A program made the translations under genes and the position numbers. A DNA stretch of 64,000 nt. Origin: Sphaerolaimus hirsutus. Its lineage: Eukaryota; Nematoda; Chromadorea; Monhysterida; Sphaerolaimidae. The notes under the pieces were generated by a model, which saw only the letters and a list, made by a program, of their open reading frames with translations, had not been told where the DNA came from and did no database searches. The stretch spans positions 23,143,927 through 23,207,926 of the forward strand of contig OZ038451.1 in assembly GCA_964036195.1 (NCBI GenBank), written 5' to 3'. This document shows, one piece after another, positions 35,201 to 47,726 of this stretch. The number at the start of each line of letters is the position of its first letter. The stretch's first letter is position 1.

Positions 35201-37914
35201 AGAAACACAGGACTCGAAAAACGGCTTACTCCAAACTCTGCTAATCCCAGAGATATCTGCCTTACTAGCCAATGATCGAGAATTTTTTCTTCAAAAAAAC
35301 TAATGGGATACGGGCGTGATTGAAAACCGGGATGGTTTTCATCTTTCAGCCGAATGTCGGCCACCAGGGCACTACAGGAACTCCTGTTTGCCAATTCTAA
35401 CACGAAAACATCATGATAACGTAATAGCATTTCCATGAACTCCTGTTTTTGTTGTTCATTCAAAACAGTATCTTTAAAATTTGCGTCTCGCTTAATTATT
35501 TCATGTCTCTCTTCCAAACTAAGCTGCGGCACCATAGGTTTAGCCAGGTTCGGTAGGTTTAACCTATTATCATCTTCATAATTTTCTTGCACCGTTACCG
35601 TAGCCACTGCATTAGGTGAATCTCTTCTAGCCACCTCTGCTGCCTTTTTCAACTCTGTCAATCTTGCTTTTCCGGCGTCATCTGACATCGCCGCTATAGA
35701 CTCTGGGAACACTTGAGCCATACTCACTTCATTCAATATCATCGAAGACAGCTTGGCTTCTGGATGTATTGACTGCAAACAATCCAACCACTCGCCCAAA
35801 CGTTGCTGGCATTCATCACCAGTCATCACTAATTTCTTAAATTCACTTCCATATTGCGGCGTGAGCAACACAGGGACTTGTGTACCCCTTTTAGTCGTGT
35901 GACCAGTAATATACACTGGCGTCTCTTGGTCCCCTAAACTACTGGGCTTTGCTGGCGCCGAAATTAAAATTTGCTTTTCCGGCACCATTCCCAGTGCCCT
36001 GTGCATGATTCCCCCCAGCTGAGTGATCTTCACCACGGGCCTATCAATGGGCACCGTGATGTCACTCCTATTTGGATTGAACACTGGAACCGAGCCCAAT
36101 AAGACAAAACTCTTACGCTCCTCATCAAAATGTCGCTTTAAATCAACCAGCGTGGGATAGATTTTTATACGATGAACTCTCATCATTTTATCTATCGGAG
36201 CACACACATAATTTCGTTCCAGTTTTCTGTCCTTCAAAACCATAGTCAGAAATTCCTGAGTCACATCAGGTGCATAAATAGACACAGATGTGACACTAAG
36301 TGGCTTTAATTTCACACGCTCCTTAGTGTGCATGACCATAACGTGATTCACGCCCCGGCCCCTAGGCACATTAAAACGTATTTTCTTTCCTGTAATGAAC
36401 TTTATCTCTCCCATGTCCAAGTTTTTATTGTCATTTCCTCGATAGAAAGTGACTTGAAAATCTCCCCACTGTTTCAAAGTTTTGAAGCCGATGTACACAT
36501 CACTGGTAATTCCTTCCAGCACCAAGGCATGCACATTGAACAAAGTGCCGTCTATAACCAATTGCACATCGCACGTGCCAATCGGCACCATGTCAGCGCC
36601 ATCTGCTACTGTAATGGTAATTTGTGTACTTTTATAAGGAATCTTCAACTTGTCGAGCAACCTTTTATTTAGGCATGACATGGACGCCCCTGTATCTATT
36701 ATACAGTGCACTTCTATGTCCCTAATCATTCCATGGGCACTCAAAACCACCCCTGTGCCCGCAGCAGCCAAATGGCCAGTCATAGGCAGAGAATTTAACT
36801 GATGCACAGTGGTCGTTGCAAAAATCATGTGCATACGACCGTGCAACTCATTTATGTGGTGCTTTCGCTCAAGAATCGCCTTATTCTTAAACCTAGGCGC
36901 TTTTGCGCCACCACTACGCACACACCTCTTTTTCTTACTTTTCAACAAATCTTGAATTTGCCCTAGTTTCCTTTCCCACGTGTTCCCCTCAAAGCCCATC
37001 CACACAGCCACATTCCTTTCCAAAACAAATCTTGCTTTGTCAGAAAACTGTAGAAATCCAGACAGGGATGGCACACAGCTCAGCACCCTGGCCCGCAGAG
37101 AAAAGTCAGGTTCCGTTTCAAACACCCCGACCCCAAACTTATCGAGCGGCCATTTCTCGACCTGAGACATCAACACACACCTTGGTAACATTGTACTTGA
37201 GTACTCACTCATTGGCTCACAGCCAGTCAAACCCACAGGCCTCACCGTCATGGGTTTATTCAACATGTTCCACATGCACACACTAAATACAACACACACA
37301 GCCATAACACACTCACACCAATCAACCACACCGACACAAGAAAATGTCTCATGCAATACGCCTCTCCAAGTAGGCACACAATTAGCAGGTGTGATAATCA
37401 TCACAAGCGCCAATAATACTAGAAAAGGAACTTGTCGCGGGGCACGCACGCGCATCGACGCCACCACCTCAGACTGAATCTGTTCATCGAAATCATTTTC
37501 CTCTCTAGTTTGCTTTAAGGTACGCAGCAATTGCGGCCCCAGACGCACCCTAGGTATGCGAACCCTATTTCCAGAATAGCCACTTCCGCTCACATACCGA
37601 ACAGGCAGGTCAAGCGTATTTGGCCTGTCCACTTGCGGTCTGTCACCAAGAGCATCTGGCTTCTGTTGACCGCTACCTACACCAGAATTCGTCACATGCA
37701 TTGCATACTGACGTCGCACCCAAGCCATTCCCATTCCTACCATTTTCACAGGCCACTTACATGCAATCTTCACTGCGCTACGAAAACCCTCGTAACGCAC
37801 ACACAAATAAATGAGCCCCATTACTAACAATGTAATGAAAATCACCCACAGAATGTTCAATACAAATTGAAACAGTCCCCTGATGGCTTTAGGAACAGCA
37901 CTAGTAGTAATCAT
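32250..37914 (-). CDS. gypsy-type Pol polyprotein with hydrophobic N-terminal region
   Basis: One frame of about 1890 meaningful codons; the first base sits at the edge of the gap, so the start is unknown. Residues about 10-40, 160-180 and 190-215 are hydrophobic, membrane-segment-like. Then: aspartic protease near 405 (IDTGASMSC); reverse transcriptase near 920-1100 (FDLRKINSL, SLPQGSS, TYVDD); RNase H near 1170-1250 (ELRTDGSKRG, EMLAIVSSL, VHTDCAAA); integrase near 1515-1690 with an HHCC finger (HHASGWGAH...CAKC), and catalytic Asp, Asp, Glu (LYFDIS, CISDHGANL, NKVENWHRF). The genuine product probably ends near 32340 by splicing (AAG|GTTGTT) into the 32249 exon; the last codons of the open frame read over that exon in the wrong frame. 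Confidence 0.9.
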
Positions 37915-38114
37915 NNNNNNNNNNNNNNNNNNNNNNNNNNNNNNNNNNNNNNNNNNNNNNNNNNNNNNNNNNNNNNNNNNNNNNNNNNNNNNNNNNNNNN
38001 NNNNNNNNNNNNNNNNNNNNNNNNNNNNNNNNNNNNNNNNNNNNNNNNNNNNNNNNNNNNNNNNNNNNNNNNNNNNNNNNNNNNNNNNNNNNNNNNNNNN
38101 NNNNNNNNNNNNNN
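37915..38114. other. assembly gap of 200 N
   Basis: Exactly 200 N, a placeholder length. It separates the truncated retrotransposon from the satellite array, so the true distance and content, including the 5' LTR, are unknown. Confidence 0.99.
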
Positions 38115-38680
38115 TCGCATTAGCATTTTTATACCTAAGATTTCAAAACATGCTGTGTGGTCTAATTGAGGGTCGATAGCATCAAATGTGAGGTCGGAAC
38201 CAGGAAAAACTAAATGCTGTGGTCTATACCATTGGAAAGCTGAGAAAATTCTCTTTCAGAATCTACCACTCTCAAGAAGGTTCACTGTCACGATTTTATA
38301 CCTAAGATTTCAAAACGTGCTGCATGCACTACTCTTGGGTGATTGCATCTCATGTGAGGCCGGAACTAAGGAGACGTAACGGCTATATTTTATACCATTG
38401 CGAAGCTGAGAACATCCTCTTTCAGAATCCACAGCCTCCCCAGAGGCTTGCATTAACATTGTTATACCTAAGATTTCAAAACGTGCTGTGTGGCCTAATC
38501 GAGCGTTGATAGCATCAAATGTGAGGTCAAAACCAGGAAAAACTAAATGCTGTGGTCTATACCATTGGAAAGCTGAGAAAATTCTCTTTCAGAATCTACC
38601 ACTCTCAAGAAGGTTCACTGTCACGATTTTATACCTAAGATTTCAAAACGTGCTGCATGCACTATAGCCGACTGACCCTT
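38115..38680 (+). repeat. satellite monomers, first orientation
   Basis: About 3.4 monomers of roughly 167 bp, recognisable by ATACCTAAGATTTCAAAACG and AAGGTTCACTGTCACGATTT. They run opposite to the larger array that follows. The array meets the gap at its left, so its extent is unknown. Confidence 0.9.
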
Positions 38681-41600
38681 GATTAGGGAGCACAGCACGT
38701 TTTGAAATCTTAGGTATTTTTTGCTAACGCGAGCCTCTGGGGAGGCTGTGGATTCTGAAAGGGGAAGTTTCTCAGCTTCACAACAGTATCAAATATAGCC
38801 GTTACGTCTCCTTAGTTCCGGCCTCACATGCGATACAATCAACCCTGGATTTCTGCAAACAGCATGTTTTGAAATCTTAGGTATAAAATCGTGACGGTGA
38901 ACCTTCTGGAAAGTGGCAGTTTCTGAAAGAGAATTTTCTAAGCTTTCCAATGGTGTGAATCACAGCATTTAGTTTTTCCTGGTTCCGGCCTCACATGTGA
39001 TACAATTGACCATAGATTGGGGCGCATTCCATGTTTTCAAATCTTATGTATAAAATCGTGACGGTGAACCTTCTGGAGAATGGTAGATTCTGAAAGAGAA
39101 TTTTCTAAGCTTTCCAATGGTATAGACCACAGCATTTGGTTTTTTCTGGTTCCGGCCCCACATGCGATACAATCAAACCTAGATTAGGGTGCACAGCACG
39201 TTTTGAAATCTTAGGTATAAAAATGCTAACGCGAGCTTCTGGGGAGGCTGTTGATTCTGAAAGAGGATGTTCTCAGCTTCACAACGGTATCAAATATAGC
39301 CGTTACGTCTCTTTAGTTCCGGCGTCACATGTGATATGATTGACCCTGGATTTCTGCAAACCGCATGTTTTGAAATCTTAGGTATAAAATCGTGACGGTG
39401 AACCTTCTGGAGAGTGGTACTATCTGAAAGAGAATTATCTCAGCTTTCCAATGGTATGAATCACAGCATTTAGTTTTTCCTGGTTCCAGCCTCACATGTG
39501 ATACAATCAACCCTAGATTAGAGCGCACATCACGTTTTGAAATCTTAGGTATAAAAATGCTAACGCAAGCCTCTGGAGAGGCTGTGGATTCTGAAAGAGG
39601 AGGTTCTCAGCTTCACAACGGTATCAAATATAGCCGTTACGTCTCCTTAGTTCCGGCGTCACATGTGATATGATCGACCCTGGATTTCTGCAAACCGCAT
39701 GTTTTGAAATCTTAGGTATAAAATCGTGACGGTGAACCTTCTGGAGAGTGGTACTATCTGAAAGAGAATTATCTCAGCTTTCCAATGGTATGAATCACAG
39801 CATTTAGTTTTTCCTGGTTCAAGCCTCACATGCAATACAATCAACCCTTGATTGGGGCGCATTCCACGTTTTCAAATCTTATGTATAAAATCGTGACAGT
39901 GAACCTTCTGGAGAGTGGCAGTTTCTGAAAGAGAATTTTCTAAGCTTTCCAATGGTATAGACCACAGCATTTAGTTTTTCCTGGTTCCGGCCCCACATGC
40001 AATACAATCAACCCTAGATTAGAGCGCACATCACGTTTTGAAATCTTAGGTATAAAAATGCTAACGCTAGCCTCTGGGGAGGCTGTGGATTCTGAAAGAG
40101 GAGGTTCTCAGCTTCGCAACGGTATCAAATATAGCCGTTACGTCTCCTTAGTTTTGGCCTCACATGTGATACAATCAACCCTCGATTTCTGCAAAAAGCA
40201 CGTTTTGAAATCTTAGGTATAAAAATCCTAACGCGAGCCTCTGGGGAGGCTGTGAATTCTGAAAGAGGATGTTCTCAGCTTCGCAACGGTATCAAATATA
40301 GCCATTACGTCTCCTTAGTTCCGGCCTCACATGCGATACGATTGACCCAGGATTTCTGCAAACAGCACATTTTCAAATCTTATGTATAAAATCGTTACGG
40401 TGAACCTTCTGGAAAGTGGCAGTTTCTGAAAGAGAATTTTCTAAGCTTTCCAATGGTGTAAATCACAGCATTTAGTTTTTCCTGGTTCCGGCCTCACATG
40501 CGATACGATCGACCCTAGATTGGGGCGCATTCCATGTTTTCAAATCTTATGTATAAAATCGTGACGGTGAACCTTCTGGAGAGTGGTAGATACTGAAAGA
40601 GAATTTTCTAAGCTTTCCAATGGTATAGACCACAGCATTTAGTTTTTCCTGGTTCCGGCCCCACATGTGATACAATCAAACCTAGATTAGGGCGCACAGC
40701 ACGTTTTGAAATCTTAGGTATAAAAATCCTAACGCGAGCCTTTGGGGAGGCTGTGGATTCTGATAGAGGATGTTCTCAGCTTCGCAACGGTATCAAATAT
40801 AGCCGTTACGTCTCCTTAGTTCCGGCCTCACATGCGATACGATCGACCCTGCATTTCTGCAAACTGCATGTTTTGAAATCTTAGGTATAAAAATCCTAAC
40901 GCGAGCATCTGGGGAGGCTGTGGATTCTGAAAGAGGATGTTCTCAGCTTCGCAACGGTATCAAATATAGCCGTTACGTCTCCTTAGTTCCGGCCTCACAT
41001 GTGATACGATCGACCCTGGATTTCTGCAAACCGCATGTTTTGAAATCTTAGGTATAAAATCGTGACTGTGAACCTTCTGGAAAGTGGCAGTTTCTGAAAG
41101 AGAATTTTCTAAGCTTTCCAATGGTGTGAATCACAACATTTAGTTTTTCCTGGCTCCGGCCTCACATGCGATACGATCGACCATAGATTGGGGCGCATTC
41201 CATGTTTTCAAATCTTATGTATAAAATCGTGACGGTGAACCTTCTGGAGAGTGGTAGATTCTGAAAGAGAATTTTCTAAGCTTTCCAATGGTATAGACCA
41301 CAGCATTCAGTTTTTCCTGGTTCCAGCCCCACATGCGATACAATCAAACCTAGATTAGGGTGCACAGCACGTTTTGAAATCTTAGGTATAAAACTCCTAA
41401 CGCGAGCCTCTGGGGAGGCTGTGGATTCTGATAGAGGATGTTCTCAGCTTCGCAACAGTATCAAATATAGCCGTTACGTCTCCTTAGTTCCGACCTCACT
41501 TGCGATACGATCAACTTTGGATGTCTGCAAACCGCATGTTTTGAAATCTTATGTATAAAATCGTGACGGTGAACCTTCTGGAGAGTGGTAGATACTGAAA

Positions 41601-43560
41601 GAGAATTTTCTAAGCTTTCCAATGGTATAGACCACAGCATTTAGTTTTTCCTGGTTCCGGCCCCACATGTGATACAATCAAACCTAGATTAGGGCGCACA
41701 GCACGTTTTGAAATCTTAGGTATAAAAATCCTAACGCGAGCCTTTGGGGAGGCTGTGGATTCTGATAGAGGATGTTCTCAGCTTCGCAACAGTATCAAAT
41801 ATAGCCGTTACGTCTCCTTAGTTCCGGCCTCACATGCGATACGATCAACCCTGCATTTCTGCAAACTGCATGTTTTGAAATCTTAGGTATAAAAATCCTA
41901 ACGCGAGCCTCTGGGGAGGCTGTGGATTCTGAAAGAGGATGTTCTCAGCTTCGCAACGGTATCAAATATAGCCATTATGTCTCCTTAGTTCCAGCCTCAC
42001 ATGCGATACGATTGACACTGGATTTATGCAAACCGCATGTTTTGAAATCTTAGGTATAAAATCGTGACTGTGAACCTTCTGGAAAGTGGCAGTTTCTGAA
42101 AGAGAATTTTCTAAGCTTTCCAATGGTGTGGATCACAGCATTTAGTTTTTCCTGGCTCCGGCCTCACATGCGATACGATCGACCATAGATTGGGGCGCAT
42201 TCCATGTTTTCAAATCTTATGTATAAAATCGTGACGGTGAACCTTCTGGAGAGTGGTAGATTCTGAAAGAGAATTTTCTAAGCTTTCCAATGGTATAGAC
42301 CACAGCATTCAGTTTTTCCTGGTTCCGGCTCCACATGCAATACAATCAAACCTAGATTAGGGCGCACAGCACGTTTTGAAATCTTAGGTATAAAAATCCT
42401 AACGCGAGCCTCTGGGGAGGCTGTGGATTCTGATAGAGGATGTTCTCAGCTTCGCAACAGTATCAAATATAGCCGTTACGTCTCCTTAGTTCCGGCCTAA
42501 CATGCGATACGATCAACTTTGGATGTCTGCAAACCGCATGTTTTGAAATCTTAGGTATAAAATCGTGACGGTGAACCTTCTGGAGAGTGGTACTATCTGA
42601 AAGAGAATTATCTCAGCTTTCCAATGGTATGAATCACAGCATTTAGTTTTTCCTGGTTCCGGCCTCACATGCAATACAATCAACCCTTGATTGGGGCGCA
42701 TTCCACGTTTTCAAATCTTATGTATAAAATCGTGACGGTGAACCTTCTGGAGAGTGGCAGTTTCTGAAAGAGAATTTTCTAAGCTTTCCAATGGTATAGA
42801 CCACAGCATTGAGTTTTTCCTGGTTCCGGCCCCACATGCGATACAATCAACCCTAGATTAGGGCGCACATCACGTTTTGAAATCTTAGGTATAAAAAAGC
42901 TAACGCGAGCCTCCGGGAAGGCTGTGGATTCTGAAAGAGGAGGTTCTCAGCTTCGCAACGGTATCAAATATAGCCATTACATCTCCTTAGTTCCAGCCTC
43001 ACATGCGATGCGATCACCCAAGAGTAGTGTGCGCAGCACGTTTTGAAATCTTAGGTATAAAAAAGCTAACGCGAGCCTATGGGGAGGCTGTGGATTCTGA
43101 AAGAGGAGGTTCTCAGCTTCGCAACGGTATAAAATATAGCTGTTACGTCTCCTTAGTTCCAGCCTCACATGCGATGCAATCACCCAAGAGTAGTGTGTGC
43201 AGCACGTTTTGAAATCTTAGGTATAAAAATGCTAACGCGAGCCTCTGGGGAGGCTGTGGATTCTGAAAGAGGAGATTCTCAGCTTCGCAACGGTATAGAA
43301 TATAGCCGTTACGTCTCCTTAGTTTTGGCCTCACATGTGATTTGATTGACCCAGATTAGTTCATGCAGTACACTTTGAAACCTTATGTATAAACTTATGA
43401 CATTGAACCTACTGGTCAGCAGTGGATAATGAAAGTTCACAATTTCAGCTTTCCAATGGTATAAAATATAGCTATTATGTATTGATAGTTGGGCACCAAA
43501 TAGCAAATTATGTCAGAAATGCCCCATTTTGGAAATATTCACTTTCAAGTATATGCGATA
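38681..43560 (-). repeat. satellite array, about 29 monomers of about 167 bp, two subfamilies
   Basis: The motif CGTTTTGAAATCTTAGGTAT recurs every 165-169 bases. Monomers fall in two types: A (GTGACGGTGAACCTTCTGGA ... CTTTCCAATGGTAT) and B (CTAACGCGAGCCTCTGGGGA ... CTTCGCAACGGTATC). From left the order is about B A A B A B A A B B A A B B A A B A B B A A B A A B B B, so an AABB four-mer of about 668 bp is common. The rightmost monomer (43380-43560) is strongly diverged, as expected at an array edge. Confidence 0.92.
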
Positions 43561-43990
43561 TATACGAATGAAAATTTTACATGTATTGCATAACTTACTG
43601 GACCCATTGGAGTACCTTAGGACCATTTTCACAATTTTCATTTTTTTTTCGGTGTCCAGCTTTTGTTCCTGGAGTGGCTATCGACTCGTAGACTGACTCT
43701 TATCCAAGCACGGGCGGCGGTGTATACTTGAGTACAGAGAATTGTAGTTTATGTCATGTGAATATGGTACCGCGCTAGGCTACGTATGAGATAACGCCAA
43801 TCTTCCCACCCGCACCTCCACAGAAACGGCTAAAGCTGCGTTTACGCTGCCGTGTGACGCCAAAATTTTTTTTTGGGCTTTCAACTTTTTTTTGTCACGA
43901 AAATGTAATATTTGTTGTGTCACACATCTAAATCTCGATCACTTTTTTTGCCTAGGACAAACATAAATTTTCACATATGTATGACGTACA

Positions 43991-44626
43991 TAGGGTTGGC
44001 CGATGTTTTTTTAAAACGTTTTTTAAAAAAAAAAAACGTTTTTTTTATTAAAAAAACATGACGTCTGAAATGTTTTTTTTTAAAAACATCGGCCGAAATT
44101 TTTAGTACTAAGCACTAGGTATTTTGCAAAATTTTTGCGCGCAAGCGCGCAATTTCACACACAAATTGACATAGGTGGTTGTTTTCATTGGTTTTGTTGC
44201 ATTTTTAGTATCAAAACATCCATTTCTATGTGCTACCATGGGTGAATAAGCCGACATATGTTGCTGTAATATATAATATTGAGGTAATGTGCTTCCATGT
44301 ACCTCCACAGTGTGTAACTTCACTCCCAAAGTAACAACCTCCTTTTATAACCTTGTTTGATCACCATTCCGTGCCAAACTTTACCTGAAGTCACGAACAT
44401 TCGACTATAAGGCGATATACGAACGATATGTCGACGAAAAATGGATATTTTTGACACAAATCACCACTTATAATGCTATCCCATGGCTCCACAGCCATTA
44501 TATGGTCATATTTAACATCACAGAGTATTGCCAGTGTCTGATATACCTATATATGTTGACACTAGGTCATATCTGGGAGCTTTTAAAAAACATCGAGTTA
44601 AAAAAAAACGTTTTTTTCCAACCCTA
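43991..44626. mobile_element. hAT-like non-autonomous element with exact 8-bp target duplication
   Basis: TAGGGTTGGCCGATG at the left and CCAACCCTA at the right are flanked by GACGTACA on both sides (43983-43990, 44627-44634). Next to each end lie A/T runs with AAAACG or CGTTTT words. A further inverted stretch (CCGATGTTTTTTT and AAAAACATCGG) sits near the left end. There is no transposase. Confidence 0.85.
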
Positions 44627-44830
44627 GACGTACATACACAATAAGACAAAAAATTATTGTCGTCACATGTTGACAGTCATTTGTTCTATGCAACCTCGTT
44701 AACGAGGCCACCGAAAATACCAAAAAAAGCCTCGTCAGCAAAATTTTTTTCGATTCGATGACGCCATCTTTCTAAAAATCGAACTTTTCTAAAAAACCCT
44801 CCCCAACCCTACCCCCTCCCAAACCCCCAG

Positions 44831-46468
44831 GGCGGCTTCCATGACCCTGCGCACCGTCCTTCTATCAATCCAAGCCCTACTGCAGTGCCCGCAGCCCGAC
44901 GACCCCCAAGATGCAGTCGTAGCCAAGCAGGCGCTGGCGCAGCCGGAGATTTTCCGCCGCACTGCCAGATTTTGGGCGCAGCACTTTGCCCAGGCGCCCG
45001 GCAATAAGTGCCCCGAGATGGCCGGAAAACTGCAGCAGCTGTTTGAGATGGGCGTCACCAAGGTGGGGGGGTTGTTTGGTGGACTAAGGGCCGGTGCTCA
45101 TCTGCTCATTTACGGCAATCGCCCTTTGATCATCGTGAGCGTGGCACCATGAGCACAGCGCAAGGGTCCCCTGACCCCCCCCCCCCAAATCGCCTTACAG
45201 ATCTTCACTTCCAAAGTCACTATTCCATGTGTCCAACAGTTTTCAGCGATTTTCAGTGCTATATGTACTTACCTATATACCTATTTTGTGCTATTTTCAT
45301 CCCGGAGGGTCAAATCCGGGAGACCCCTGGTACTGAGTAAACATGAACACCTGGGGCCAGATTAAATTCTCCCTACAGATTTGTAGGGTAGGGCGTACGC
45401 CCGATAGATTTTTTAAAGTTCAGCCGCATCGACGCACATGCACCGAGAGCAAGGCGGTTTGTAAAATATACGAAACCATCCCTTAAGGTCGCCGATATTG
45501 CAATATGACGTATATCACTTCGATTTTGACACGGAAATCATGATTTCGTCATTTCTTGGCCGTCGGCCAATTCGTTTTTTTTATTTTGTCGGGCGGGTTA
45601 CTCGCATAAGTCGCGCTTTTGTGTAGTCAGGTGGTCACTTTTTTAGTGTTCACTGTCTGCAACCGAAACCATGAGGGCAGCGACAAGAAAGAAATGCATG
45701 CACGAGCGTACAAAAGCGCGGGTACGCCCTACCCTACAAATCTCTAGGGAGAATTAAATCTGGCCCCTGGTAGCGCAGGATGAGCACCGGGTAAAAATGA
45801 GCACCGACACAGGCCGATTTGGTGGGGGGTTAGGCTGTTTGACTGTCGAAGTTTTTTTTGAGTGTTTTGAGATTTTGTTTGGCTGTTACTGGCAAGGGGT
45901 AGTTCGTGTGTTTGCGTACTTATGAGATAGTGAAATTCATGGATCTTTGCCAGCAGGTACTGTGATGCCGAAGGAAATTATGATGAACTTTTTTCACGAA
46001 ATGTTTTGTGGTCGACGATACGACATTTTCCACGTACAAGTTCGCATGATCCCTACTCAATGACGGCCCACACACTAGTTGACACATGTGTGTCGACTGG
46101 TCTGTGTCAACTCAGATTACGGCTTCAGGTGTCGCATAGCGATTTTCCAATGCACTTGCCGTAATATTTAATTTTCAACATTTTAAAAGTTCCCCATTTC
46201 CGACAGCACAGCTCAAAATCTTTTTTCATTTATGTTGAGTGTAAAAACTTCAAAATTGCTACATGTTTGGAGATCGCCCTGCGAGACGTGAAGCCGAAAT
46301 CTGAGTTGACACAGACCAGTTGACTTACTTCTGTCAACTAAAGTGCGGGGCGCCAATGAACGGTTCATAAACCTGTTTCAAAAGTGTTTTTTCCAGGATG
46401 TTGCCCTGGCGGCTTTGTCGAATTGTGGCTGGGACGTTGCGCGAGCCACGGAAGATCTATTCAGCTGA
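44831..46468 (+). CDS. UBE2K: UBE2K (E2-25K) ubiquitin-conjugating enzyme, last two coding exons
   Basis: Exons 44831-45062 and 46397-46468 join in phase 0 and end in TGA. They encode ASMTLRTVLLSIQALLQCPQ, PDDPQDAVVAKQALAQPEIF, then a C-terminal UBA domain (LQQLFEMGVTKDVALAALSN, CGWDVARATEDLFS). This is the C-terminal half of UBE2K/UbcD4/Hip2, the class II E2 that makes Lys48-linked ubiquitin chains, with the UBA binding ubiquitin. The catalytic Cys lies in the residues just before this exon (ICLDIL region) and is not in the sequence I can read; the upstream exons must lie beyond the satellite, in the gap, or outside. The first exon starts with one base of a split codon. Confidence 0.95.
45353..45768. 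mobile_element. fold-back MITE in the UBE2K intron
   Basis: Long terminal inverted repeats of almost 50 bp: GGGGCCAGATTAAATTCTCC, CTACAGATTTGTAGGGTAGG, GCGTAC at the left, mirrored as GTACGCCCTACCCTACAAAT and TCTGGCCCC at the right. The body has no coding potential. Confidence 0.85.
46060..46365. repeat. fold-back element with CACACACTAGTTGACAC ends (UBE2K intron)
   Basis: GCCCACACACTAGTTGACAC, GACTGGTCTGTGTCAACTC at the left and GAGTTGACACAGACCAGTTG, GTCAACTAAAGTGCGGGGCG at the right form imperfect inverted arms of about 50-60 bp. Its right end lies about 40 bases before the last UBE2K acceptor. Confidence 0.7.
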
Positions 46469-46683
46469 ATCGATCGTTCGCTTTTATCGCCTTTGCGGTT
46501 CGTCGACGCGCTCAAATAATGCCCGATAAACGAAAATGTCTTCTCCATGGTGAAATTAATTCGCTGTTTTTTTTACGCGCATCGTTATAATACTAATTTT
46601 TTGACCCGATATTGGTGATTGTGGCCGTGGCTGTGCGGGTGCCCTTTGGTCAGTAAATATGCTTGTAACTCTGCAAAACGATC

Positions 46684-46904
46684 TACCGTTTTCCTCGAAC
46701 AACCCCCCCCCCTAAAATAAGACACCTAACATAACATTCTAGTAACTGCAGTAAAATTTGTGACTTGATTGCTTGAATTCTGGAATTCATACGTGGTGAT
46801 ATGTCTAACCCTATTCATACAATAAATTTCTCATGCAATAAATTACTGAAACTTCTGTCGAAAAAAAGCAAATCTGCTGGGGACCTATTTGAGGATTTAC
46901 GGTA
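46684..46904. repeat. ACCGTATTTCCTCG family repeat
   Basis: TACCGTTTTCCTCGAACAAC plus a C run at the left, and GGACCTATTTGAGGATTTAC then GGTA at the right, form inverted ends with the C-run/G-run side. Similar to 47727, 55905 and 58167. Confidence 0.7.
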
Positions 46905-47726
46905 TGCTAAATCATAACTAAATAATAGGTCTGTTCAACTACAAATGGTTAATCAGTTCTCTAAAGAGAACCAATATAAATAACGCTATGATTTTGCATG
47001 TTCGGTTTTGCGTATACTGATAACCGAACACACATAGATATTTATTTCAATTTGTATTTATTTATCTATGATTGTGAAATTAGTGTTGCAGTGTCTGTGA
47101 AGTTTGTGTGTGCCGAATTTTTGGCTTTTCGACTCGCAATTTTTAGTTGTTTGAGGGCTATTAACTGTGTGGGATTCAATGTCACTTGCCCCACCCACTT
47201 TTAGGTGCCACATTTCAACACTTATGGAACAATTCTGAAAAGATGTTAAAGACAATAAGTTGATAACTCCATGCTGTATCCAACAAAAAGTCTCTGGAAA
47301 AGATAAGTAAGAAATGTGTTATGTCCATAAATTGTCCATAGGCAAATTTGTTGGAGCAAAATTTGGTCCCGCTAAGAAGTCAAGTATACTTGTGAACTGG
47401 ACTACTTTCTGGATGCTTTTTGTTCCTGTCCAAATGCATTTTGTGGAAAGGCTACTGCTCCCATACATTTTGAGAGCAGAGGCAGAAAATTTTACACTTT
47501 GTAATTAAAATTTGGACTTTACAATAGTCTGCGGGAGCGTCCATTGGACATGGTGGTGGCCCATCAGTGGCAGGGAATTGGAAATGGAAGATTTAATAGG
47601 TACCATTTTCTTGAAATCGACATTTTGGAGTTATCGACTTTTAAGAATTATAGGCTTCAATTTCATTGCACACATTCGATGCATACATTCAATCTTCAGG
47701 ATAATCCCTAACCACCCTCAGATAAT

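Larger units (their letters stand above)
29082..37914 (-). mobile_element. Ty3/gypsy-type LTR retrotransposon, 5' end lost in the assembly gap
   Basis: The minus-strand element has pol (aspartic protease, reverse transcriptase, RNase H, integrase, in gypsy order), further spliced coding segments with a CCHC zinc knuckle downstream of integrase, a 1.5-kb 3' leader to a polypurine tract, and one LTR. The pol frame is uninterrupted over about 2000 codons, so the insertion is young. The primer-binding site, 5' LTR and any conventional gag lie in the gap at 37915 or beyond it. Gene order is unusual: see findings. Confidence 0.9.

Noticed and set aside
31759..37827. Plus-strand open frames across the retrotransposon (for example 33595-33942, 36328-36672, 36903-37286)
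   Set aside because: They are antisense shadows of the intact pol frame, with no splice sites or recognisable motifs.
39325..43506. Short open frames in the satellite
   Set aside because: They recur with the monomer and are by-products of the repeated sequence.
38115..43560. Array as a CRISPR locus
   Set aside because: The unit is about 167 bp with no repeat-spacer alternation, in animal DNA; it is a satellite.
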